DNA from: Bacteroidales bacterium
GTDB taxonomy: Bacteria > Bacteroidota > Bacteroidia > Bacteroidales > P3
Reading direction: 5' to 3'
NCBI GenBank assembly: GCA_017522105.1
Contig: JAFXAA010000013.1
Coordinates: 161,804-225,803 of the forward strand
DNA: 64,000 nucleotides
Shown here piece after piece: positions 1 through 7,433 of the stretch. Every line of letters starts with the position of its first letter. Positions within the stretch are counted from its first letter, which is position 1. The position numbers and the translations under genes were made by a program. The notes under the pieces are model-generated. The model worked only from the letters and a program-made list of their open reading frames with translations, was not told where the DNA came from and did no database searches.

Positions 1-2
1 TG

Positions 3-260
3 CTCTACCTCGTCGAAGTGCTCGGCGCAGCGCTGATGTGGAACCTGCGGGCTTCGGGCTTCCACTGCTACACCTTGGCACGCCTGCTGCTGATAATCAT
101 GCCCCTACTCTTCCTCGGACGAGGGTTCGTGGGCATCGGCGACATCATGTTCGCCGTGCTCTTCATCTTCGTCTACTGGTCGCTGATGCGCCAGCTGGGA
201 GCCTTCGGCAAGAAAGACGGGGAAGACACCGCAGCCACGGACAACACCGCAGAAGAGTGA
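3..260 (+). CDS. C-terminal part of an unidentified membrane protein (5' end outside window)
   Basis: The reading frame is open from the first complete codon, so the gene begins upstream of the window. The visible 85 residues hold two or three hydrophobic segments (around LARLLLIIMPLLFLG and DIMFAVLFIFVYWSLM) and end in a charged, Thr/Asp/Glu-rich tail, as expected for the C-terminus of an inner-membrane protein with a cytoplasmic end. No family is recognisable from this fragment. Its TGA overlaps the GTG start of the following dihydrouridine synthase, so the two genes are probably translationally coupled. Confidence 0.6.
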   Translation, partial: LYLVEVLGAALMWNLRASGFHCYTLARLLLIIMPLLFLGRGFVGIGDIMFAVLFIFVYWSLMRQLGAFGKKDGEDTAATDNTAEE

Positions 261-1231
261 ACGCGCCGTTCCTGCCGCAGAAAGACTGCATCGTCGGCCT
301 CTCGCCCATGGACGACATCACCGACATGCCTTTCCGCCAACTCTGCAAGGAGATGGGGGCCGACCTGCTGATCACCGAGTTCATAGCCAGCGAAGCCCTC
401 AACCGCGACGCCGAGAAGAGCCTGCGCAAGATGCGCTTCACGGCAGGACAGCGCCCCATAGGCATACAGATATTCGGCGCCAACGAGGAGGAGCTGCTGC
501 GCTGCCTCGACGTGGTGGAGCAGGCCGAGCCCGACTTCATAGACATCAACTGGGGCTGCCCGGTGCGCAAGGTGGCCGGCAAAGGGGCTGGTAGCGGCAT
601 CTTGCAAGACATCCCCAAGATGCTCGCCATCACGGCAGCCATGGTGAAGCGCAGCCGTCTGCCGGTGACGGTGAAGACACGCTTGGGCTACAGTCATGAT
701 TCCATGATGATTACAGACTTCTGCGAAGCCCTGCAGGACACCGGCATAGCAGCCCTCAGCATCCACGGACGCACCAAGGCGCAGATGTACAGCGGCGTGG
801 CCGACTGGACGATGATAGGGGCCGTGAAGAACAACCCCCGCATGCACATACCCATCTTCGGCAACGGCGACATCACCACCGCAGCACAAGCCGTTGAGAA
901 CAAGCAGCGTTATGGCGTCGACGGCATCCTCATTGGGCGTGCCGCCATCGGCAACCCCTGGATTTTCGAGCAGTGCCAGAGAGCCTTTGCCGGACTGCCC
1001 GAGCGGGAGATAACGGTGGCAGAACGCGTGGCCGTGTGCCGGCGCCACCTGCAGGCGGCCATTGACTTCAAAGGTGAGCGCACCGCCATCTTCGAGATGC
1101 GCAAGCACTATGGCAACTATTTCAAGGGATTGTATAACTTCAAGCCCTACCGGCTGGCCCTTGTGGCCACCCCTACGGCCGAGGCCACCTTTGACACCCT
1201 CGACAGGATAGAAGAGCACTACAGCACCTGA
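257..1231 (+). CDS. tRNA-dihydrouridine synthase (Dus family)
   Basis: FMN-dependent enzyme that reduces uridine to dihydrouridine in the D-loop of tRNA. The 324-residue product starts with the FMN-site motif GLSPMDD, then shows INWGCPVRKV with the catalytic Cys near residue 101, KTRLG, the IHGRT motif, GNGDI and GRAAIGNPWIF, in the normal order for Dus enzymes of about 320 residues. I chose the GTG at 257, which overlaps the preceding TGA as GTGA. A longer in-frame extension to base 38 lies inside the upstream gene and has no family character. Which uridine is modified cannot be told from sequence alone. It is co-transcribed with the membrane protein in front. Confidence 0.9.
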   Translation: MNAPFLPQKDCIVGLSPMDDITDMPFRQLCKEMGADLLITEFIASEALNRDAEKSLRKMRFTAGQRPIGIQIFGANEEELLRCLDVVEQAEPDFIDINWGCPVRKVAGKGAGSGILQDIPKMLAITAAMVKRSRLPVTVKTRLGYSHDSMMITDFCEALQDTGIAALSIHGRTKAQMYSGVADWTMIGAVKNNPRMHIPIFGNGDITTAAQAVENKQRYGVDGILIGRAAIGNPWIFEQCQRAFAGLPEREITVAERVAVCRRHLQAAIDFKGERTAIFEMRKHYGNYFKGLYNFKPYRLALVATPTAEATFDTLDRIEEHYST

Positions 1232-1448
1232 CGGAAGCATGTCCTATGCGGCCGTCACAGGAGACCTTGCGCCTGCCACTGTATTATTGACTACGGTGTC
1301 CACAAGGAGACCGCAGCAACTGCCAGACACGGGCTAAAAAAGTCGCGCAAGGACATGCTGAGCACCGCTTTGCCACACCCCACAATGACGTAAGAAACGT
1401 TAAAAAAGTGTTAATGTCCCAAGGACAAACAGCGATTTTGGCGCAAAG

Positions 1449-1464
1449 GTTACCTGATGGTAAC
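1449..1464. promoter_or_regulatory. Perfect inverted repeat upstream of the cupin promoter
   Basis: GTTACC, TGAT, GGTAAC form a perfect 6-bp-arm palindrome 22 bp upstream of the -33 TTG of the cupin gene. It could be an operator. The left arm also overlaps a minus-strand TAACCTTTG sequence resembling a -7 box. The rest of the 323-base gap between the dihydrouridine synthase and the cupin holds no gene that I can support. Confidence 0.3.
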
Positions 1465-1486
1465 TGACTTCCGCCGGGGTGCCTTC

Positions 1487-1519
1487 TTGCCGGAACGGAG
1501 GAATGGTTGTACTTTTGCA
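1487..1519 (+). promoter_or_regulatory. Bacteroidetes-type promoter of the cupin gene
   Basis: TTG at 1487-1489, a 20-bp spacer and TACTTTTGCA at 1510-1519 fit the TTTG / TAnnTTTG pattern used by the main sigma factor of Bacteroidetes. The start codon at 1555 would have a leader of about 30 nt. Confidence 0.65.
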
Positions 1520-1554
1520 GCCGAAAAACAAACAACAATTAACACCATACAAAA

Positions 1555-2007
1555 ATGAGAACAATTGAAACAATCAAGAGTGGCCGCAACTACAAGGCCG
1601 TGAGCGTCGGAAACATCAACCAGATCATCGAGCACGAGCTGCCGATGGGCCCCAACGTCATCAAGGGCAAGGTCTTCGTGGGCCAGGCCGTGGGCGCCAC
1701 GGGCAGCGAGCTGTCGTTCCAGACCCTCGTCCCCGGTCAGGACAGCGGCTTCCTCCACACCCACAAGACGCACGAGGAGCTGTACATCATCCTCCGCGGC
1801 GAAGGCACCTACCAAGTCGACGGCGAGCAGTTCCCCGTCAGCGAGGGCACCATTGTCCGCGTCAGCCCCGACGGCCGCCGCGCCCTGAAGAACACCGGAA
1901 GCGAGAACCTGACGATGCTCTGCATCCAGTACCGTGCCAACAACTTCACCGAGGCCGACAGCCCCATGACCGACGGCAACATCCTCGCCGACCCGCTGGT
2001 GTGGTAA
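1555..2007 (+). CDS. Cupin domain protein
   Basis: Small 150-residue single-domain cupin, probably cytoplasmic. Cupin motif 1 is clear: GFLHTHKTHEELYIILRG supplies two His and one Glu of the usual metal site near residues 66-72. In motif 2 the expected His is replaced (SPDGRRALKNTG), so the metal site is at best three-residue or altered. Such proteins include isomerases, dioxygenases and small-molecule binders, and the substrate cannot be inferred. The gene has its own promoter and no operon partner. It precedes an HxlR regulator 113 bp downstream that has its own promoter, so a functional link is only possible, not shown. Confidence 0.8.
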   Translation: MRTIETIKSGRNYKAVSVGNINQIIEHELPMGPNVIKGKVFVGQAVGATGSELSFQTLVPGQDSGFLHTHKTHEELYIILRGEGTYQVDGEQFPVSEGTIVRVSPDGRRALKNTGSENLTMLCIQYRANNFTEADSPMTDGNILADPLVW

Positions 2008-2076
2008 TCAGCCCGCAACATCATGTCGAGACAGGCAGGTCGTAGAATTGCGCCTGCCTGTTTTCAAAAAAAGTCG

Positions 2077-2086
2077 TATCTTTGCA
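2077..2086 (+). promoter_or_regulatory. -7 box of the HxlR/macrodomain/sirtuin operon promoter
   Basis: TATCTTTGCA is a perfect -7 element. Transcription would begin near 2091-2093. An ATG at 2082 lies inside the box and therefore cannot be the translation start. No clear -33 TTG at the usual 19-20 bp spacing is visible. Confidence 0.6.
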
Positions 2087-2092
2087 TCGTCA

Positions 2093-2116
2093 TATCAACT
2101 TATCAACCTATCAACA
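2093..2116 (+). repeat. Three tandem TATCAACN octamers at the operon start
   Basis: TATCAACT, TATCAACC and TATCAACA follow one another directly, starting at the predicted transcription start and ending 4 bp before the HxlR start codon. The position suits a repressor or autoregulator binding site, but HxlR operators are usually palindromic, so this remains tentative. Confidence 0.4.
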
Positions 2117-2120
2117 ACTG

Positions 2121-2495
2121 ATGTCCAAAGATTTCATACAAGACCCCGTCTTCCCAGAGTGTCCCATCCGCAACGTGCTGGTGCGCCTCAGCAGCAAATG
2201 GGCGCTGGCCGTAATCTACACCCTCAGCGGCTCGGACACTCCTATGCGTTTCCGCGACCTGGCGGAGAAGAACCCCGACTGCTCGCAGAAGGTGCTCACC
2301 AGCACCCTGCGGGGGTTGGAGGCCGACGGCCTCGTCAGCCGCAAGGTCTACCCCGAGGTGCCGCCGCGCGTGGAGTACGCCCTCACCGACCGCGGCCGCA
2401 GCTTCATGCCCGTCATGCAGCAGCTCATGGATTGGGCCTACAACAACCTCCACGACATCGTGACCGACCGCGAAAGATACTATGGACAGGATTGA
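2121..2495 (+). CDS. HxlR-family winged-helix transcriptional regulator
   Basis: A 124-residue one-domain DNA-binding protein. The HxlR signature is complete: CPIRNVLVRLSSKWALAVI near the N-terminus (its Cys is the usual redox- or aldehyde-sensitive residue of the family), a recognition-helix region KVLTSTLRGLEADGLVSR, and a wing with PPRVEYALTDRGRSF. I chose the ATG at 2121 because an upstream in-frame ATG at 2082 lies in the promoter -7 box. Its last 14 bases overlap the start of the macrodomain gene, so it is the first gene of a four-gene operon and the likely regulator of it, perhaps sensing oxidative or electrophile stress. Confidence 0.88.
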   Translation: MSKDFIQDPVFPECPIRNVLVRLSSKWALAVIYTLSGSDTPMRFRDLAEKNPDCSQKVLTSTLRGLEADGLVSRKVYPEVPPRVEYALTDRGRSFMPVMQQLMDWAYNNLHDIVTDRERYYGQD

Positions 2496-3345
2496 AAACA
2501 TCGACTACTGCATCCGTTACCTGCTGGAGCAGAACCGCATACAGGCCGACATTCCGGCCTCACTGCCTGAGAAGCAACGCCTGCTGCGGGCGTTGATGAA
2601 CGTTACGGAAGTCGAGAGCAGAGCAAACTCGTCTGCTCTGCCGAGATGCAGTAACGTCACCGAAGGTAACGTCTGGGAACCGCAGCCGTTGAGCGAGGAG
2701 TTCCTACATGCGCAGGACGCCGAGTTGCAGGCACAGCTGCAGGAAAAGGGCATTATTGATTGCGATAATGCGACAATGCTTGAATGTGAGAGTAAAATGT
2801 CGCTCTGGCAGGGGGATATCACGCGACTGAAGGTGGATGCCATCGTCAACGCCGCCAACAGCCAGGGGCTGGGGTGCTGGCATCCTCTGCATGCCTGCAT
2901 CGACAACGCTATCCACTCGGCGGCAGGGTTGCAACTGCGGCTGGAGTGCGACAACGTACTGCGTGGCGGCGAGATAGCCACTGGCGAGGCCATTATCACA
3001 CGGGGCTACAACCTGCCCGCCAAGTATGTGATACACACCGTGGGCCCCATCATCCCCGATGGCGTGCCCACCCGCAAGCAAGAAGAACAGCTGGCCGACT
3101 GCTACCGCAACTGTCTCGGCCTTGCCGAGGCCAACGGCTGCCGCAGCATCGCCTTCTGCTGCATCTCTACAGGCGAGTTCCACTTCCCCAACCGTCGCGC
3201 CGCCGAAATCGCCGTCGCGACGGTTAAGGAATACACCACCTCTTACGCATTAACGCACTCACACAATAACGCACTCACTGTGGTCTTCAACGTCTTCAAA
3301 GACATCGACTATGACATCTACCGGGAACTTCTCGCAGCGCGTTGA
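2482..3345 (+). CDS. Zinc-dependent macrodomain protein (predicted ADP-ribosyl hydrolase)
   Basis: 287 residues: a helical N-terminal region (1-105) and a macrodomain (106-285). The domain shows GDIT, IVNAAN (121-126), GCWHPLHACIDNAIHSAAG with the Cys132-His137-Cys139 pattern of zinc-dependent macrodomains, GEAIITRGYNLPAKYVIHTV and the catalytic loop STGEFHFPN. Known relatives next to SirTM sirtuins remove ADP-ribose from proteins, so this is probably the eraser paired with the sirtuin writer encoded next. It overlaps HxlR by 14 bp and the sirtuin by 35 bp. Residues of about 41-66 look like an in-frame insertion derived from a palindromic repeat, in a part of the protein outside the macrodomain core. 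Confidence 0.88.
   Translation: MDRIENIDYCIRYLLEQNRIQADIPASLPEKQRLLRALMNVTEVESRANSSALPRCSNVTEGNVWEPQPLSEEFLHAQDAELQAQLQEKGIIDCDNATMLECESKMSLWQGDITRLKVDAIVNAANSQGLGCWHPLHACIDNAIHSAAGLQLRLECDNVLRGGEIATGEAIITRGYNLPAKYVIHTVGPIIPDGVPTRKQEEQLADCYRNCLGLAEANGCRSIAFCCISTGEFHFPNRRAAEIAVATVKEYTTSYALTHSHNNALTVVFNVFKDIDYDIYRELLAAR
2618..2641. repeat. Palindromic repeat inside the macrodomain coding sequence
   Basis: GCAGAGCA and TGCTCTGC arms enclose a short centre within a stretch (about 2602-2679) that encodes a low-complexity segment between two otherwise normal parts of the N-terminal helical region. The reading frame is preserved. This looks like a REP-type intergenic element that landed in a gene. 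Confidence 0.5.
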
Positions 3346-4159
3346 CGCCCTGCGCAAGCTGATTGCGGAGACCGACGCCATCATCATCGGTGCCGGCAGC
3401 GGACTGAGCACCGCGGCGGGGCTGGACTATGCCGGCGAGGACTTCCGCCGCGAGTTCGCGCCCTGGATTGAGCGCTACGGCTTCACCGACCTCTACACCT
3501 CCGCCTTCTACCCTTTCGAGACCGAAGAGGAGCGCTGGGCCTACTGGGCTCGCCACATCTGGTTCTCGCGGTTCCGCACCGGCGGCACGGAACTCTACCG
3601 CAGACTGCTGCCACTTGTCGAAGGGAAAGAGTGGTTCGTAATCACCACCAACACCGACGGCCAGTTCGAACAGAGTGGCTTTGCGCGCGACCGCATCTTC
3701 GCCACACAGGGCGACTACGCCTACCTGCAGAGCCGCAGCGGCGAGGACAAGGAGCTTGTCTACTGCAAAGACTGGGTCTTCCGGGCGATGGCCGCCACCG
3801 AGGACTGCCGCATACCCGCCAGCCTCGTGCCGCGCCATCCGCGTACAGGCGAACTGTTGGCGCCCAACCTGCGCTGCGACGACACCTTCGTCGAGGACGA
3901 CCGCTGGCACCGCCAGGCCGAGCGCTACCATGACTTCGTGCGCCGGCACTGCCAAGGACGTCTGCTCCTGCTGGAGTTCGGCATCGGATTCAACACCCCC
4001 GCCATCATCCGCTTCCCCTTCGAGCACATGGCCCTCAACTTCCCGCAGACGGCCCTCGTGCGCTTCAACCGCGACTACCCCGACGCCTCGCTCGAAGGCA
4101 TCGAGGGGCACTTCATGGCCTTCACCGAAGATATATCCACAATACTCAACGAACTATGA
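3311..4159 (+). CDS. SirTM-class (macrodomain-linked) sirtuin, predicted protein ADP-ribosyltransferase
   Basis: 282 residues with an NAD-binding start AIIIGAGSGLSTAAGLDY (25-41) and TTNTDGQFEQSGF (near 109-121), in which Gln sits where deacetylase sirtuins have Asn/His-rich catalytic residues, as in class M sirtuins. Members of that class ADP-ribosylate a lipoylated carrier protein and are encoded with a macrodomain that reverses it. Here the paired Cys of the structural zinc ribbon are not seen: the segment runs LVPRHPRTGELLAPNLRCD. No GcvH-like or lipoate ligase gene is adjacent, so the substrate is unknown. The gene starts inside the macrodomain gene and shares ATGA with the next one. Confidence 0.85.
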   Translation: MTSTGNFSQRVDALRKLIAETDAIIIGAGSGLSTAAGLDYAGEDFRREFAPWIERYGFTDLYTSAFYPFETEEERWAYWARHIWFSRFRTGGTELYRRLLPLVEGKEWFVITTNTDGQFEQSGFARDRIFATQGDYAYLQSRSGEDKELVYCKDWVFRAMAATEDCRIPASLVPRHPRTGELLAPNLRCDDTFVEDDRWHRQAERYHDFVRRHCQGRLLLLEFGIGFNTPAIIRFPFEHMALNFPQTALVRFNRDYPDASLEGIEGHFMAFTEDISTILNEL

Positions 4160-4605
4160 TAGAACAAGCATTCCAATTCCTGCGCCAACACAACGAGGGC
4201 GTGCTGGCCACCGTCAGCGGCGACCGCCCCCAGACGCGTGCCTTCCAGGCCATGAAGGTCGAGGGCACGACGCTCTACTTCGCCACATCGGCCAAAAAAG
4301 CAGTCTACAGCCAGCTGCAGACGAACCCCAACGCGGAGTTTATCGTGCTGGCCGACAAAGTGAGCGTACGCTGCGGCGGTACGGTGGCATTCGACGTCGA
4401 CGACGACACACAGCGCTGGATTTACGACCACAACGAGGTCCTGCGTCGCCTCTACGACGACTACCGCCAGATGGTCTACTTCCGTTTGCCCGTCGAACAG
4501 CTGGAATACTACGACCTGCGTCCCACGCCGCCCATCGTGCTGCATGCCAACCTCAACGATGGCACCGTGCGCGAAGGATTCAAAGGCAGCAAGTACAGCA
4601 AATAA
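4156..4605 (+). CDS. Pyridoxamine 5'-phosphate oxidase-like FMN-binding protein
   Basis: 149-residue split-barrel flavin-binding protein. The start (FLRQHNEGVLATVSGDRPQ) and RAFQAMKVEGTTLYFATSAKKAVYSQLQTNPNAEF match small PPOX-family proteins that bind FMN or F420 and reduce small molecules; true pyridoxamine oxidase activity is not implied. Its ATG overlaps the sirtuin TGA (ATGA, 4156-4159), so it is the last gene of the operon with HxlR, macrodomain and sirtuin. A flavoprotein beside an ADP-ribosylation pair fits the redox-stress theme known for SirTM operons elsewhere, though the usual partners there are different oxidoreductases. Confidence 0.85.
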   Translation: MIEQAFQFLRQHNEGVLATVSGDRPQTRAFQAMKVEGTTLYFATSAKKAVYSQLQTNPNAEFIVLADKVSVRCGGTVAFDVDDDTQRWIYDHNEVLRRLYDDYRQMVYFRLPVEQLEYYDLRPTPPIVLHANLNDGTVREGFKGSKYSK

Positions 4606-4614
4606 ACAAAGATA

Positions 4615-4862
4615 ACTTCTATAAATCCAGAATTCTCCTGTTCGCTACGCTCACGAAATCTATAAATCTTGTAGATTATTCAGCCTTCGGCGTTGCCACG
4701 CAGGTTGTTGCGTCAGCAGATAATTTATAAGATCTATAGATTTCTGCCCGCAGGGCAAGGCGTTTTGAAGCAGCCCGATGTAGTATTCCCTCTGAAGGCG
4801 GAACAATCTACCAGATTTACAAGACCTCGCGATGCACGCAGTGCGAGCATTATAAGATTTTC
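4615..4862. repeat. Mosaic of short GC palindromes separated by AT-rich spacers
   Basis: Between two convergent genes, short palindromic GC blocks (TTCGCTACGCTCACGAA, GCCTTCGGCG, CTGCCCGCAGGGCA, CCTCTGAAGG, CTCGCGATGCACGCAGTGCGAG) alternate with related AT-rich stretches such as ATAAATCTTGTAGATTAT and TTATAAGATCTATAGATTT. The part at about 4681-4763 is repeated in inverted orientation at 10678-10757. It has the look of a REP-like intergenic element family. The last bases overlap the end of the exonuclease gene. Confidence 0.6.
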
Positions 4863-5341
4863 AGCGCTATCGCCGCGCAGGCCTCGGCGTCGGCTAGGGC
4901 GTGGTGGTGGTTCTCCAGGCAGTAGCCGCAGGCCTCGCTGACGGTGTGCAGCTGGTGGTTGGGCAGGCCCTTGAGCTTGCGGCGCGAGGCCCGCAGGGTG
5001 TCGTAGAAGACATACCCCGGCCAGTCCATCCGGTACACCTGCATCACCGCCCGCAGGCAGCCCTCGTCGAACATGGCGTTGTGGGCCACCAAGGGCAACC
5101 CCTCGATGAGCGGCTCTATCTTGTGCCACACCGTCGGGAACACCTCGGCACCGTCGGTGTCCTCATGGCAGAGCCCGTGCACCCGCTGGCAGAACCAGGC
5201 GTAGTAGTTCGGCTCCGGCTGTATGAGGCTGTAGAACCTGTCCACCACCTCGCCCCCGCGCACCACTACCACCCCCACGCTGCACACACTGGAGCGCTCC
5301 CCGTTGGCCGTCTCAAAATCTATCGCCGCAAAGTCATTCAT
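4850..5341 (-). CDS. DnaQ-like 3'-5' exonuclease (DEDDh family)
   Basis: 163 residues, a single exonuclease domain. The three DEDDh motifs are present: AIDFETANG (ExoI, residues 6-14), LVAHNAMFDEGCLRA (ExoII) and HHALADAEACAAIAL (ExoIII with the catalytic His). Proteins of this size act as stand-alone proofreading-type or RNA/DNA trimming exonucleases; it is too short to be a full polymerase subunit and lacks a polymerase-binding tail. Its start overlaps the end of the WYL regulator by 8 bp, so both are transcribed together on the minus strand, possibly as a DNA-damage or defence-linked pair. Confidence 0.88.
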   Translation of the reverse strand: MNDFAAIDFETANGERSSVCSVGVVVVRGGEVVDRFYSLIQPEPNYYAWFCQRVHGLCHEDTDGAEVFPTVWHKIEPLIEGLPLVAHNAMFDEGCLRAVMQVYRMDWPGYVFYDTLRASRRKLKGLPNHQLHTVSEACGYCLENHHHALADAEACAAIALKIL

Positions 5342-6236
5342 CGTTGTCTTGGTATTTGTTCATCATCTCCTGTATCTCGCCGCGCATGTCTGCACGGAGA
5401 CTTTCGGGTTGGAGCACCTCCACAGTACTGCCAAGTGAGAGCAGCTTCTGCTTGAAGTCAAAGGTGGGACGTACACGCAGCGAGAAAATGGAATACTCCT
5501 CGGTACGCTTCAGCTCATGCTGGCTGCTGTGCAGGGGCAACGAGCGCAGGTAGTTGGCCTGATATGCGTTGACCTTCAGGCGTATGGACTCTATTGGCGT
5601 ATCATCCACAATGATGCCGTAGGCACCCTCGAACATCTCCTTCAGGTCGAACTTCGGGTCGCGCTTGTAGGTTTCCTCCTGCAGTTCCACCTTAGACATG
5701 CGGTCGAGGGCGAAGATGCGGTAGTCGCCGTCGCGGCGGGCGATGAGGTACCACCGCCGTTCGAACATCTTGAGGGCATAGGGCTGCACGCCGCTGTAGT
5801 CGTAGGGTGCTTCGCTCCAATAGGGTGCATACGTGAATTTCAGCGTGCGCCGCTCCTTCAACGCCTCCAAGAGCGCCGGAAGCATTCGGCTGTCCGTGGC
5901 TTCCACCATGATATACTGTGCCGCTTCGCGACTGTCGGCCACGACATGATGCACCGCTATGGAGTCCATCATCCACTGGCGGAAATACTCCCTACCGCCA
6001 TCGTCAGCCAAACGGTAGCGGTACTGACCACCATCCACGTAGCACTCAATCTCGATGCCGAAAAGGTCCATAATCTCGCTGCGGTGACGGTGAAAGGAGC
6101 ACCGTGCGAAAGCGCCCTCCTCATGCAGCTCCTCCGTAGCGTTCCATCGGTCGCCAATCTGCTCCAGCGTCAAGCCCTTGTCGCCCGCACGCATCAGCGT
6201 CCCCACCAGCCAGGTGTATTTCTTCAGTACGTTCAT
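5334..6236 (-). CDS. WYL-domain transcriptional regulator
   Basis: 300 residues: N-terminal helix-turn-helix region (about 1-80, LTLEQIGDRWNA...FHRHRSEIMDLFGIEI), a WYL domain (about 125-220, with ALKERRTLKFTYAPY, QPYALKMFERRWYLIARR, FALDRM) and a C-terminal WCX-like region. WYL proteins bind nucleic-acid or nucleotide ligands and control DNA-damage and phage-defence genes. It leads a two-gene unit with a DnaQ-like exonuclease, so control of that nuclease, or autoregulation, is the simplest idea. No operator is evident in the 44-bp gap upstream. Confidence 0.87.
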   Translation of the reverse strand: MNVLKKYTWLVGTLMRAGDKGLTLEQIGDRWNATEELHEEGAFARCSFHRHRSEIMDLFGIEIECYVDGGQYRYRLADDGGREYFRQWMMDSIAVHHVVADSREAAQYIMVEATDSRMLPALLEALKERRTLKFTYAPYWSEAPYDYSGVQPYALKMFERRWYLIARRDGDYRIFALDRMSKVELQEETYKRDPKFDLKEMFEGAYGIIVDDTPIESIRLKVNAYQANYLRSLPLHSSQHELKRTEEYSIFSLRVRPTFDFKQKLLSLGSTVEVLQPESLRADMRGEIQEMMNKYQDNDE

Positions 6237-6279
6237 AGGTTGTTCTTGTTTATGTTTCCCATACTATTACGGCAAATAG

Positions 6280-7401
6280 TTATAAAATGTCCATATAATT
6301 CTCTCGCGTGATGGTCTTGACTTCTACGTCGGGATATGCTCCGAGAAAAGTTTTACTGATTTTAGCCTTTTTCGTGGGGCTCCACTTGAATTCGTATGCT
6401 TTCATCCGCCCGTCACACTCTTCAATATAGTCAACTTCCTGTTGTTGCGTGGTACGCCAGAAATAGGGCTTTGCATAGGTGAGATCGTAGCTGTTCTTCT
6501 TAAGCATCTCACTTACCATATAGTTCTCCCACAAAATACCTATGTCGGCACGCATGTCTATCGGCGACAGGTTGCCGATAAGTGCATTGCGGATGCCGTT
6601 GTCGTAGAAATAGATTTTGCGCCCCGACTTGATTTCTGTGCGCAAATTACGGCTGAACGCACCGAGTCGGAAAATGACCTGAGCCTGCTCCAGCAGGGTG
6701 ATATACTTTTCCACGGTGGCACGGTCGAGTTCCACCATTCGGCTCAGCTCGTTGGCCGACACCTCGCTGCCCACCTGGAACGCCAAAGCCTGCAACAACC
6801 TGACCACTTTGTCGGGCCGCTTGATACGTTCCCAAACAAGGACGTCTTTGTATAGATAACTTTCGGTGAGATTGTTCAGCACCTCGCGTTCGTTGCCTGG
6901 ATTGCATACTACGTCGGGATAACTGCCAAACACCAGCCGAAGGGGGAGTTTCTGCCACTCCTGCATAGCTCCGTAGTGTGCCGCCAACTCGCCATACGAC
7001 AAGGGGAATAAACGGTATTCCCACTTGCGTCCCGTCAAAGGCTCGTTGACCTTGTTGGCCAGGTCAAGCGACGAACTGCCCGTAATGATAAGCTGTACAT
7101 CCGGAAAATTGTCCGTCAGCAATTTGCTCTTGAGCCCGATATCTTCGATGCGCTGGGCCTCGTCGATAACGACAATATCGTTTTTTCCAAGCATACTCCG
7201 ATAGCGCTCCACCGTAATGTTCGCCATCAGCGTACGGGTATCCAGATTGTCGCCGTTCATCCAAAGCACATTTTCCTGCCCCTTCAGACATTCTTTCAGC
7301 AGGGTGGTTTTGCCCACCTGACGGGCTCCAATCAGCACAATAGCTTTCCCAAGATGCATCTTTTGGGCGACTACATCGCTCATTATCCGACTGATATGCA
7401 T
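6280..7401 (-). CDS. AAA+ ATPase of the DUF4143 type
   Basis: 373 residues with Walker A IGARQVGKTTLLKE, Walker B DIVVIDEAQRIED, sensor-like LIITGSSSLDLA, then a C-terminal DUF4143-type nuclease-fold region (YFYDNGIRNALIGN, FWRTTQQQEVDYIEE, AYEFKWS). This family is common and highly mobile in Bacteroidetes and its cellular role is not settled. A TTG at 7428 would extend the frame by nine codons, but it lies inside the -7 box, so ATG 7401 is the start. It stands alone on the minus strand and borders the AT-rich island on its other side. Confidence 0.88.
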   Translation of the reverse strand: MHISRIMSDVVAQKMHLGKAIVLIGARQVGKTTLLKECLKGQENVLWMNGDNLDTRTLMANITVERYRSMLGKNDIVVIDEAQRIEDIGLKSKLLTDNFPDVQLIITGSSSLDLANKVNEPLTGRKWEYRLFPLSYGELAAHYGAMQEWQKLPLRLVFGSYPDVVCNPGNEREVLNNLTESYLYKDVLVWERIKRPDKVVRLLQALAFQVGSEVSANELSRMVELDRATVEKYITLLEQAQVIFRLGAFSRNLRTEIKSGRKIYFYDNGIRNALIGNLSPIDMRADIGILWENYMVSEMLKKNSYDLTYAKPYFWRTTQQQEVDYIEECDGRMKAYEFKWSPTKKAKISKTFLGAYPDVEVKTITRENYMDIL

Positions 7402-7425
7402 TGTTTCTGTATTAATATTACAATG

Positions 7426-7433
7426 CAAATATA
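7426..7433 (-). promoter_or_regulatory. -7 box of the DUF4143 ATPase gene
   Basis: TATATTTG (followed by CA) on the minus strand, 24 bp upstream of the ATG at 7401. This excludes the TTG at 7428 as a start codon. Confidence 0.6.

Noticed and set aside
38-256. N-terminal extension of the dihydrouridine synthase
   Set aside because: The extension overlaps a membrane protein gene in another frame and has no Dus homology; GTG 257 gives the normal length.
3311-4159. Ordinary deacetylase sirtuin (CobB-like)
   Set aside because: Gln in the active-site motif and the neighbouring zinc-macrodomain gene indicate the SirTM class.
7402-7428. TTG start at 7428 for the DUF4143 ATPase
   Set aside because: It falls inside the -7 box TATATTTGCA, so it would not be transcribed.
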